NCBI GenBank assembly: GCA_041618535.1
Contig: JBFKFP010000159.1
Coordinates: forward strand, 1 to 6,308
DNA length: 6,308 nt
Source: SHLJ01 sp041618535
GTDB taxonomy: Bacteria; Bacteroidota; Bacteroidia; Flavobacteriales; Flavobacteriaceae
Direction: 5' to 3'
Shown here: one piece after another, positions 1-5,252 of the stretch
Layout of the letters: each line of letters starts with the position of its first letter
Position numbering within the stretch: the first letter of the stretch is position 1
Notes under the pieces: model-generated
Databases searched by the model: none
What the model was told of the DNA's origin: nothing
Seen by the model: only the letters and a program-made list of their open reading frames with translations
Position numbers and translations under genes: made by a program

Positions 1-137
1 CATCCCTCGCTGTAAATATAAAAGTGAACGCTGCGCGTTTTCCTTTTTTATTCCACAAACAACAGGATTTACAGAATCCATTCCATCCCTCGCTGTAAAT
101 ATAAAAGTGAACGCTGCGCGTTTTCCTTTTTTATTCC
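1..137. repeat. Two copies of a 54-bp direct repeat, 83-bp period
   Basis: Bases 1-54 and 84-137 are identical over 54 bp, separated by a 29-bp spacer (55-83). The left copy starts at the window edge, so the array may continue beyond it. Each copy begins catccctcgctgtaaatat and ends ccttttttattcc. Within each copy lies a small hairpin, aacgc-tgc-gcgtt, followed on the plus strand by a T-rich run, which resembles a weak terminator. An 8-bp inverted repeat (atttacag at 67-74, ctgtaaat at 93-100) joins spacer to second copy. The spacer shares the 9-mer acaggattt with the T-arm region of the neighbouring tRNA-Pro gene. The block lies just downstream of the tRNA cluster in its direction of transcription. 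I infer decayed duplication of a tRNA 3'-flank; no gene is evident. Confidence 0.85.
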
Positions 138-183
138 CTCGTACTTACAAAAGCAAGCTTTTGACGTACGAGGGAATAAAAAA
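127..183. repeat. 57-bp hairpin-forming palindrome
   Basis: Outer arms 127-144 and 166-183 are perfectly complementary over 18 bp, with ttccctcgtac in the left arm and gtacgagggaa in the right. The segment between them contains a second perfect inverted repeat, caaaag (148-153) and cttttg (158-163), around a 4-nt loop. The left arm overlaps the end of the second 54-bp repeat copy; the right arm runs into the A-tract of the tRNA terminator. On both strands the structure ends in the same gagggaataaaaaa string. It could act as an extra terminator stem or be a palindromic repeat unit. Confidence 0.8.
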
Positions 184-210
184 AGTGATTTGCTCATGCA
201 AATCACTTTT
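181..210 (-). terminator. Rho-independent terminator of the tRNA cluster
   Basis: A perfect 13-bp stem (181-193 with 198-210, arm aaaagtgatttgc) closes a 4-nt loop. On the minus strand it follows the tRNA-Pro 3' end by about 6 nt and is followed by a run of T residues. It is a good intrinsic terminator for the minus-strand tRNA transcript, and the stem's own A and T ends make it usable in the other direction too. Confidence 0.85.
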
Positions 211-215
211 ATGCT

Positions 216-293
216 TGGTCGGGATGACAGGATTTGAACCTGCGACCCCACGGCCCCCAGCCGTGTGCGCTAACCGGACTGCGCCACATCCCG
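216..293 (-). tRNA. tRNA-Pro (anticodon GGG)
   Basis: On the minus strand the sequence folds as a complete cloverleaf. The acceptor stem is CGGGATG (5' end at 293) with CATCCCG and discriminator A at 219. The D-arm stem is GCGC/GCGC. The anticodon stem CACGG/CCGTG encloses loop CTGGGGG, with anticodon GGG at 256-258. The T-arm has GCAGG/CCTGT around TTCAAAT. The anticodon reads proline codons CCC and CCU. The three bases after the discriminator are CCA (216-218), so the 3' CCA appears to be encoded, though in such a short motif this could be chance. The gene is last in a minus-strand cluster with tRNA-Arg and is followed directly by a strong terminator hairpin. Confidence 0.95.
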
Positions 294-305
294 ATTTAAT
301 TCTTG

Positions 306-404
306 TAGCCTCACCCCGCCCGAACGACTAACTTCGTTCAGTCGGGCAGGCAGGACTCGAACCAGAATCCGAAATTTAGGAAACTTCTGTTCCCAACTCA
401 GCAC
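306..404 (-). pseudogene. Degenerate tRNA-Arg(CCT) copy split by a hairpin insert
   Basis: This segment is a second, damaged copy of the adjacent intact tRNA-Arg. It shares the anticodon loop TTCCTAA in a weakened stem (GAAGT/ATTTC), the T-loop run GGTTCGAGTCCT and the 3' end GGTGAGGCTA. The 5' half of the acceptor stem (GGCCTCA in the intact gene) is missing, the D-arm is shortened to GTTGGGAAC, and 36 nt are inserted between the T-arm and the 3' acceptor strand, so the T-stem and acceptor stem cannot close. I therefore call it a tRNA pseudogene made by tandem duplication. The 5' boundary (about 404) is approximate because similarity fades there. It lies between the intact tRNA-Arg and tRNA-Pro and is probably in the same primary transcript. 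Confidence 0.8.
316..351. repeat. 36-nt GC-rich palindromic insert in the tRNA-Arg copy
   Basis: Comparison with the intact tRNA-Arg places the insertion precisely: tagcctcacc (306-315) and aggactcga (352-360) are contiguous in the intact gene but separated by 36 nt here. The insert forms a hairpin: GCCCGA pairs with TCGGGC (318-323 and 342-347), enclosing a smaller ctaac/gtt stem, with an alternative cgact/agtcg pairing. It ends in gggcaggc. Short GC-rich palindromes of this type are, from general knowledge, scattered between genes in many flavobacterial genomes; whether this one is multicopy here cannot be seen. Confidence 0.75.
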
Positions 405-408
405 TTCG

Positions 409-480
409 TAGCCTCACCAGGACTCGAACCTGGATCTAAAGTTTAGGAAACTTTTGTTCTATCCCTTGAACTATGAGGCC
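409..480 (-). tRNA. tRNA-Arg (anticodon CCT)
   Basis: The minus strand from 480 to 409 folds as a full 72-nt cloverleaf. The acceptor is GGCCTCA with TGAGGCT (first pair G-U) and discriminator A. The D-stem is GTTC/GAAC. The anticodon stem AAAGT/ACTTT encloses loop TTCCTAA, with anticodon CCT at 445-447. The T-stem CCAGG/CCTGG surrounds TTCGAGT. The anticodon decodes the arginine codon AGG. No CCA is encoded; the next bases are CGA. It is the first gene of the minus-strand tRNA cluster and the parent sequence of the damaged copy immediately downstream. Confidence 0.95.
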
Positions 481-496
481 CCTTTTTTAGTTATGT

Positions 497-524
497 CTCC
501 TTTTGGCCAGCTGGCCAAAAGGAG
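497..524. repeat. 28-bp perfect palindrome upstream of tRNA-Arg
   Basis: Bases 497-510 (ctccttttggccag) and 511-524 are exact reverse complements with no spacer. The palindrome lies 16 bp upstream of the tRNA-Arg 5' end and just downstream of the lipoprotein terminator, so it occupies the region where a tRNA promoter would be expected. It could be an operator-like dyad, a cruciform or hairpin (with an AGCT loop), or a dispersed palindromic repeat. It is not followed by a clear T-run beyond what the nearby terminator provides. Confidence 0.8.
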
Positions 525-538
525 GGGAACAAAAATAA

Positions 539-570
539 AAAAAGAGATGCACTTTTAGGCATCTCTTTTT
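539..570 (-). terminator. Rho-independent terminator after the DUF4382 lipoprotein genes
   Basis: A 12-bp stem (539-550 with 559-570, core agagatgc/gcatctct) has an 8-nt loop. It begins 21 bp after the stop codon of the 448-residue lipoprotein gene on the minus strand and is followed there by a T-run. It separates the lipoprotein unit from the downstream tRNA cluster. Confidence 0.85.
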
Positions 571-591
571 CAATATTCGTGTTTTGTATAA

Positions 592-1938
592 TTATTCGAG
601 AGTGATTTCTCCAATATCTGTATTCTGACCAGGTAACACCTCAACATTCTCGATAAGCTGCTCGGTTAATCCAGAAGCTCCATCTGGGGTTAAGGTAACG
701 GTATAAATACCCGGCTCAAGTCCTTCTATCGAAAAACTTCCCGAATCATCGGTTGTGGCATTTCCTGAAGATCCGGCACCATTATCAGCAACAACTTCAA
801 CGGCTACATCAGCTGGTAGAACTATCCCCGAGATACTTCCCGGCATAGCCTCCAAAGCGATCTCCCCTACGTCTGTGTTCTCTCCGGCCAGGACGACAAC
901 ATTCTCAAGCAGGGCATCCATATATCCACTTCCCTCTTCAGGGGTCACAGCCAGTGAATAGGTGCCCGCAGGCACACCCTCAATAGAGAAGGCTCCAGTC
1001 TCGTCGGTTGATACCGTAAATTGATCACCTGAACCATTATCCGCGACTATTTCAGAAGGGAAAGTCCCGGGTGAAACAGTACCTGAAATACTTCCGAGAA
1101 GTTCGAGAACGATTTCTCCTACATCGGTGTTCTGTCCTTCGGTAACTGTAACGCCTTCCACCGACGCAGTTGCGTAACCTGCCTCAGGATCCGGTACTAT
1201 TGATAAGTCGTAAGTTCCCGGAGGCAGCCCCAATAATAGGAAGTTCCCCGAGTCGTCTGTTGCGGCTGTTACCTGTGTTGACCCGTCATCTGCAGTGACG
1301 TTCACAGCAACCTCACCAGGTAAGACTACACCGCTTATAGTTCCGGTTGTTGCTTCAAGGCTTGCCCTTAGGACTGGCTTAAGGATGATGTTTCCGGAAT
1401 TCCCTGCAATCACAATAGACTCCTCGACAACAAAATCAAGGATGAACGAATAATTGAAATTCGGATTGATTTCCTGGTCTACCTTTACTTTCAAGCCAGA
1501 TTGCTGTCCGCTAGGCGTCATTAAAGGCGATTCCTCCCCATCAATAACAATTGAGTTTTGTTCTCCCAGGACCAAGCGTATTTGTTTAAGAAAGCCAGGT
1601 TCTATTTCTTCGTTCTCCACAAGTGGAACATTCACTCCTCCCGTAAGTTCCAGGATATCATATATTCCCGGTTCGATGATTCCCATAGAGATCCATCCAT
1701 TCTCGTCATCTTCCTCATCACTGTCATATTTGATCATGACATCAACAACTTCGATATAAAGATTCTCAAAGTCGCCGGGGTCATCAACCAGTTTAACGGA
1801 CAAGGTAGCGGGTCCTGATTCTTCATTTACAGAATTCGGATCATTCAGATCTTCCTGGGTGTTTGTCTCATTACAGGAATAGATTAATAATGCCGCAAGC
1901 ATCCAGATAAATGCTTTCGAAATTTGAGTTAGTTTCAT
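592..1938 (-). CDS. DUF4382 lipoprotein with three tandem beta-sandwich repeats
   Basis: This is a predicted surface or periplasmic lipoprotein of 448 residues. A lipoprotein signal is followed by a lipobox, LIYSC, with lipidated Cys22. An acidic linker leads to a DUF4382-like domain (about 43-193) with the markers LSVKLVDDPGDFENLYIEV and VLGEQNSIVIDG. The rest is three tandem repeats of 82-84 residues (about 199-280, 282-364, 367-448). Each opens with ISG.V, has DDSG/DETG then a G.PPGTY-like turn near its centre, and closes with NTDVGEI.LE. They match carboxypeptidase-regulatory-like (prealbumin-like) beta-sandwiches. The last repeat ends at the stop codon, so nothing catalytic follows. The ATG at 1938 is the natural start for the signal peptide. 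The gene lies 58 bp downstream of a paralogous DUF4382 gene, probably in the same transcript. Function is unknown; an adhesive or surface-binding role is only inference. Confidence 0.9.
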   Translation of the reverse strand: MKLTQISKAFIWMLAALLIYSCNETNTQEDLNDPNSVNEESGPATLSVKLVDDPGDFENLYIEVVDVMIKYDSDEEDDENGWISMGIIEPGIYDILELTGGVNVPLVENEEIEPGFLKQIRLVLGEQNSIVIDGEESPLMTPSGQQSGLKVKVDQEINPNFNYSFILDFVVEESIVIAGNSGNIILKPVLRASLEATTGTISGVVLPGEVAVNVTADDGSTQVTAATDDSGNFLLLGLPPGTYDLSIVPDPEAGYATASVEGVTVTEGQNTDVGEIVLELLGSISGTVSPGTFPSEIVADNGSGDQFTVSTDETGAFSIEGVPAGTYSLAVTPEEGSGYMDALLENVVVLAGENTDVGEIALEAMPGSISGIVLPADVAVEVVADNGAGSSGNATTDDSGSFSIEGLEPGIYTVTLTPDGASGLTEQLIENVEVLPGQNTDIGEITLE

Positions 1939-1996
1939 AGTAAAGACTTTTGTTTATAAAGAATATACGACATGGATCGAATTTTAGACGTGCACT

Positions 1997-2551
1997 TTAT
2001 CGAATAAATCCAAAATTAACAATCGGCCTAAAGATGAACTGACCGGAGATTGGCCCCGGGATCACCGATTCTTCTGTTTTAAATTCTACGTTAAACACAT
2101 ATACCTCATTCTCGTCGAAATTCATCATAGTTCTCATCTGCAGGTTCTGCGATTGAATAATATTCGTGAAAAGATCAATGCGCTGTCCGTCCTTTACCAG
2201 GACGTTGTTATCTCCTAGTACAATCTTAATGTCATAGACCATTCCGGACGGGGCAGAAACCCCATCGGCCAAAACAGCGAACTGGCCCGAATCTAAATCG
2301 GCCAGGTTTTGAACCCCAGACCGGCTGGAAACCTTCCACCAGCAGTTCGGATCGCTTTCATCATCGATCATTTTCAGGTGTATTTCCTTGAATTCCAGAA
2401 ATAAGGCGTCAAAATTTGAGTCTGTTGCCGATATTCTAAGTTGAAGTCTCGGCAATTCAGTGTCTTCCATTAGTCCTTCAGTAGAACAACCCGAGAAGGT
2501 TATCATCAGAACAAAAAACGAGACCCAGCTTAGTAGTTGAGATGTTTTCAT
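1997..2551 (-). CDS. Small DUF4382-like lipoprotein
   Basis: This predicted lipoprotein has 184 residues from the ATG at 2551; a GTG immediately upstream (2554) is in frame but less likely as start. The signal peptide ends in a lipobox, TFSGC, placing the lipidated Cys at residue 22. The mature part matches the N-terminal domain of the downstream protein block by block: LQLRISATDSNFDALFLEF against LSVKLVDDPGDFENLYIEV, DIKIVLGDNNVLVKDG against QIRLVLGEQNSIVIDG, and FKTEESVIPGPISGQFIFRP against FVVEESIVIAGNSGNIILKP. It is therefore a single DUF4382-like domain without the repeat tail. The two genes are on the same strand, 58 bp apart, with one terminator after the second, suggesting co-transcription. 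No convincing TTG/TAnnTTTG promoter was seen upstream. Molecular function is unknown. Confidence 0.88.
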   Translation of the reverse strand: MKTSQLLSWVSFFVLMITFSGCSTEGLMEDTELPRLQLRISATDSNFDALFLEFKEIHLKMIDDESDPNCWWKVSSRSGVQNLADLDSGQFAVLADGVSAPSGMVYDIKIVLGDNNVLVKDGQRIDLFTNIIQSQNLQMRTMMNFDENEVYVFNVEFKTEESVIPGPISGQFIFRPIVNFGFIR

Positions 2552-2623
2552 CACGAAGTAATGGATTAATTAAGATCTTGATATTAAGGTTTTTTCCAGA
2601 ATTTACCTTATTTAATCAACAAA

Positions 2624-2728
2624 ATGCATAATTCCCCGGATGACCGCATTCAAATTGACAATTTATTCGATAAGATGTTATCTGCACGCTCATGCCGTTC
2701 AACTATTCCTGAGGTAAAATCAGGGTAA
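2624..2728 (+). CDS. Possible 34-residue small ORF, unrecognised
   Basis: An ATG at 2624 opens 34 codons to TAA at 2726-2728. The product begins MHNSPDDRIQIDNLFDKML and has a plausible amphipathic helix in that stretch, then a short basic tail ending EVKSG. The start is preceded by an A-rich aatcaacaaa, which resembles many Bacteroidota starts. It is divergent from the lipoprotein genes. There is no family match I recognise, no clear promoter, and an ORF of this length can arise by chance. It could also be the remnant of a longer gene; the other plus-strand frames give no long continuation. Confidence 0.2.
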   Translation: MHNSPDDRIQIDNLFDKMLSARSCRSTIPEVKSG

Positions 2729-2779
2729 TACCAAGTGCAGAAACATATCCGTCTTCATTGATATTCATTCTTTAATTTT

Positions 2780-2839
2780 AGTGAGGCTTTGAATGACTGG
2801 TTTTATCTGTCTTCAATTCCTGATAACCAGAGCCTCACT
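2780..2839. repeat. 60-nt imperfect long hairpin
   Basis: Outer arms agtgaggct (2780-2788) and agcctcact (2831-2839) are perfectly complementary over 9 bp. An inner pair, ctggttttatc (2797-2807) and gataaccag (2822-2830), pairs apart from a two-base bulge. Neither strand has a T-run directly after the stem, so it is not a classic terminator. It lies about 47 bp downstream of the permease stop and may shape the 3' end of that transcript or be a dispersed element. Confidence 0.6.
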
Positions 2840-2885
2840 GTTAAATACCCTCACAGCTTTGATATACTGAAAAAATGATGCCTGT

Positions 2886-4211
2886 CTAATTAAAGAGCAA
2901 ATGTATAGCTATCACGATAAGCAGTCCGGTGATACCCTGAATAAAAGTAGCCATGGTATAATTTCTTAAGGCGCTTTTCACACTTAAATCTGAAAATTGC
3001 GAGACCACCCAGAAATAGGAGTCATTAAGATGAGAGATCGTCATAGCACCTGCTCCAACTGCAAGAACGGTAAGCGTTCTCCCCATTTCTGAATCCAATC
3101 CAATAGATCCGAGCAAAGGAGCCATAAAAGCAGATGCCGTTACCAAAGCCACTGTCGACGATCCCTGGGCCGTTTTCAGGATTGCGGCAACAGACCATGC
3201 CAGAATAATTCCGACAAGTCCGCTGTCGGATTCAAAGTTCAGATATCGCTCCAGCTCCAGAGCCCTTAAAACCGCGCCGAAAGCTCCGCCTGCACCGGTG
3301 ATCAAAATAATAACGCCCGCTTCCTTTAATGCGTCGGAAGTCCAGCCCAGGCGATCGGCATCTTTTATTTTAAGGCTAAGAACAAAAGCAAGAATTACTC
3401 CAACAAACAAAGCGGTAATAGGATGACCTATAAAGTCAAGGACAGTATAAACCTTATTCTCTCCGAAGGGATGAGTAGGATAATTGGCAATAGTCTTTAA
3501 TGCGATCAACACAATAGGAACCAGGATAGGAAGAAAAACCAACATGGACCCTGGCAGATCCTTTGTTTTTACCGAATCGGTGTTATCCTGATGGTCTGAT
3601 GTTTCTGCATCTGCTGATCTGAGCCGGCGTGACCACAGAAATCCCACAAGTGAAACCGGGAGCGCAACAAACAAGCCGAAGATAAGTACCGAACCGAGAT
3701 CGGCATTTAAAAGGGCTGCCGCTGCCAATGGGCCCGGTGTTGGCGGCACAAAAACATGGGCTGCATATAACCCTGTGGCCAGGGCGATTGAAAATACGAT
3801 CATCGGTCTGGCCGTTCGTCTCGATAGTGTTCGGTTAAGAGAAGAGAGGATCACAAAGGCCGAATCACAGAAAACAGGAATGGAAACCACAAAACCAGTC
3901 AGGTTCATGGCAAGCGCAGATCGCTTTTCGCCAAACCACTTCAGCATATATCCAACTAATACCTCAGTGCTTTTGGTGCGTTCCAGAACTATCCCGATTA
4001 CGGTTCCAAAGACTATTATGAATCCGATGGAGGATAAGGTATCACCAAATCCCTCAACCAATGTCTGAAGGGTTTTGTCAAGGCCGAGTCCGGCAAAAAC
4101 TCCTGTGCCCAGGGCAGCGAGAAACAGGCTGAAAAAGGGATGTAACTTATAGCGCACAGTTGCAATTACAATAAAGGCTATGGCAACTATGATCAGCAGG
4201 AATAAATGCAT
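2886..4211 (-). CDS. GntP-family permease (gluconate or related sugar acid)
   Basis: This integral inner-membrane transporter of 441 residues belongs to the GntP family, whose members take up gluconate and related acids (in other members D-serine, idonate or glycerate), generally by proton symport. Length is typical. Hydrophobic segments run from the N-terminus (LFLLIIVAIAFIVIA) to the C-terminus. Family signatures are visible: SIPVFCDSAFVIL (110-122), HVFVPPTPGPLAAA (152-165), GAGGAFGAVL (306-315), AQGSSTVALVTAS (348-360) and SHLNDSYFW (393-401). A hydrophilic loop at about 196-220 separates the two halves. The ATG at 4211 matches the usual N-terminus. It begins 6 bp after the stop of the amidotransferase-like gene, so they are very likely co-transcribed. 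No sugar-acid kinase or dehydratase is in the window, so the substrate cannot be assigned; gluconate is a family default. Confidence 0.93.
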   Translation of the reverse strand: MHLFLLIIVAIAFIVIATVRYKLHPFFSLFLAALGTGVFAGLGLDKTLQTLVEGFGDTLSSIGFIIVFGTVIGIVLERTKSTEVLVGYMLKWFGEKRSALAMNLTGFVVSIPVFCDSAFVILSSLNRTLSRRTARPMIVFSIALATGLYAAHVFVPPTPGPLAAAALLNADLGSVLIFGLFVALPVSLVGFLWSRRLRSADAETSDHQDNTDSVKTKDLPGSMLVFLPILVPIVLIALKTIANYPTHPFGENKVYTVLDFIGHPITALFVGVILAFVLSLKIKDADRLGWTSDALKEAGVIILITGAGGAFGAVLRALELERYLNFESDSGLVGIILAWSVAAILKTAQGSSTVALVTASAFMAPLLGSIGLDSEMGRTLTVLAVGAGAMTISHLNDSYFWVVSQFSDLSVKSALRNYTMATFIQGITGLLIVIAIHLLFN

Positions 4212-4217
4212 GGATGT

Positions 4218-4955
4218 CTAACTTTTGTAGCGCTTAACGAATCGTTTCAATATTTTACTCGGGTATTTAACCTCAGCATCAGACATAAGCTCTTTGAGCA
4301 GCTCTGCATCTTCAGGTTTAAAATAACCGTGATCCCTATACACGTCAATTCTCAATTCAATCCCCGCTGCGTCTAATTCAACGTGAAACTGGGTTGCGTA
4401 AATATTTGTCTTGAACCTGATCATCTGCGACGGGCATCTTCCAGAACTTGCCAATAATGTTGCTCCGTGCGGAAGGCTCTGACAGGCTTCCTTATGTCCG
4501 CAATAGGCCATGAATTCATCGGGTAAACCACTCAGTAACCTGTCTTCCAGGCCTTGTTCTGTTAACTGAACGGAGATGACTCCCACAGATTCCCCAAAGC
4601 GATCGGTTGATACATGACTCCCCTGATGCTTGGCAAGGACCCCCATTCCATAACAAACACCAAGAAATGGGAAATCTGAGTAAAAAACCTTGTCTAACAA
4701 CTGATCCAGGTCCGATTCAAACTTTATTTGGGCTTTGTTTTTTTTGTTTATCGGATCACTGACATTGCTGGGGCCTCCACCAAGGATTATCCCGGAATAG
4801 TCATCGAGCTTAATATCAGGCAGGCCACCCTGTTCGAGGCGGACCCTATGAACCTCATCTTTACCGAGTTCTCCATAGCGAAGAAATGCCTTGAACTCAT
4901 CGTCTGAAGCCTCATCTATAGGACGGATCTGAAGTATAAGAAAGGGTTTCAACAA
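4218..4955 (-). CDS. Class I glutamine amidotransferase-like protein
   Basis: This stand-alone cytoplasmic class I glutamine amidotransferase fold of about 245 residues resembles the GuaA amidotransferase domain but lacks a synthetase domain. The oxyanion region GGGPSNV is at 59-65. The nucleophile is Cys101 in FLGVCYGMG. The His and Glu of the triad are His191 and Glu193 in QFHVELD, where GMP synthase has QFHPE, so the triad is complete and activity is plausible. No ATG precedes residue 104 in this frame and an in-frame TAG lies shortly upstream; the conserved N-terminus (KPFLILQIRP) begins at tandem TTG codons (4955 and 4952), so initiation at TTG is inferred. It is followed after 6 bp by the GntP-type permease, suggesting joint expression. 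The physiological substrate is unknown; options are glutamine hydrolysis for an unknown acceptor or gamma-glutamyl hydrolysis. Confidence 0.88.
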   Translation of the reverse strand: MLKPFLILQIRPIDEASDDEFKAFLRYGELGKDEVHRVRLEQGGLPDIKLDDYSGIILGGGPSNVSDPINKKNKAQIKFESDLDQLLDKVFYSDFPFLGVCYGMGVLAKHQGSHVSTDRFGESVGVISVQLTEQGLEDRLLSGLPDEFMAYCGHKEACQSLPHGATLLASSGRCPSQMIRFKTNIYATQFHVELDAAGIELRIDVYRDHGYFKPEDAELLKELMSDAEVKYPSKILKRFVKRYKS

Positions 4956-5049
4956 TAGTTTTTTTGTTTTCTAAAAATAATCAAAGGCATTTAAAATTGA
5001 AATTCATCTTATAATTTTCTAACTTAAGGGTCAATTAAACTAACTGACT
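4956..5049. promoter_or_regulatory. AT-rich divergent intergenic region
   Basis: These 94 bp lie between the divergent starts of the amidotransferase-permease unit and the small membrane protein, so promoters for both should be here. A TATAAT is present on the plus strand at 5010-5015, about 35 nt before the ATG at 5050. It overlaps taattttc (5012-5019), close to the Bacteroidota -7 element TAnnTTTG, but no TTG lies at the expected upstream spacing. Individual promoters are not assigned. Confidence 0.3.
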
Positions 5050-5238
5050 ATGGATTATAAAAAAACAATTACTCGATTACTTATCAGTTTAATCCTTTCT
5101 CCAGTCGTAATTTATATCGTCCTCATCATTGCCAGACTGGCAGGGGCAGATTATGAAATGTCGCATGGCGAAACATGGATCATCTGGGTTTTGATGGCTA
5201 TTTTGATCAACAATACCATGGTTGATAAAACGGCCTAG
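5050..5238 (+). CDS. Small two-helix membrane protein, unrecognised
   Basis: This 62-residue protein has two predicted transmembrane helices: about 9-29 (LLISLILSPVVIYIVLIIAR lies within it) and about 42-55 (TWIIWVLMAILINN). The N-terminal MDYKKTITR is positively charged, favouring a cytoplasmic N-terminus; the loop AGADYEMSHGE would then be periplasmic and both ends cytoplasmic. There is no lipobox. The ATG at 5050 follows an AT-rich leader, and a strong intrinsic terminator begins 15 bp after the stop, supporting a real single-gene unit. It is the only well-supported plus-strand gene in the window and diverges from the amidotransferase gene. I do not recognise a family and assign no function. 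Confidence 0.65.
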   Translation: MDYKKTITRLLISLILSPVVIYIVLIIARLAGADYEMSHGETWIIWVLMAILINNTMVDKTA

Positions 5239-5252
5239 ATCGATAAGATGTT

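Larger units (their letters stand above)
2555..2885. other. 330-bp intergenic region with hairpins, no firm gene
   Basis: This region separates the permease gene from the lipoprotein pair, both read leftwards. It should contain the lipoprotein promoter near its left end. No typical intrinsic terminator for the permease unit was found: the bases after its stop lack a stem followed by a T-run. It contains a 60-nt imperfect hairpin (2780-2839), a weaker inverted repeat tctgcac/gtgcaga (2681-2687, 2735-2741) enclosing cctga/tcagg, and a 34-codon plus-strand ORF. I see no tRNA, riboswitch or insertion sequence. Confidence 0.6.

Noticed and set aside
1..137. Repeats considered as a CRISPR array
   Set aside because: Only two copies are seen, the repeat (54 bp) is longer than the spacer (29 bp) and contains a terminator-like T-run, and no cas gene is nearby.
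69..251. 60-codon minus-strand ORF starting inside tRNA-Pro
   Set aside because: Its start GSQVQILSSRP is a well-known artefact of translating a tRNA 3' half, and the rest runs through hairpins and the 83-bp repeat.
107..331. 74-codon plus-strand ORF across tRNA-Pro
   Set aside because: It contains GFEPATPRPPAVC, the typical false peptide from the antisense strand of tRNA genes.
306..480. Direct tRNA-Arg duplication read as att sites of an integrated element
   Set aside because: The two copies are nearly adjacent with no cargo or integrase between them, and similarity extends into the D-arm rather than being a short 3' core. A relic att site cannot be fully excluded.
755..1818. Three plus-strand ORFs opposite the long lipoprotein gene
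   Set aside because: They are antisense shadows of a strongly supported coding region and show no recognisable domain or start context.
3775..4068. 97-codon plus-strand ORF opposite the permease gene
   Set aside because: It is antisense to conserved GntP motifs and has no domain features of its own.
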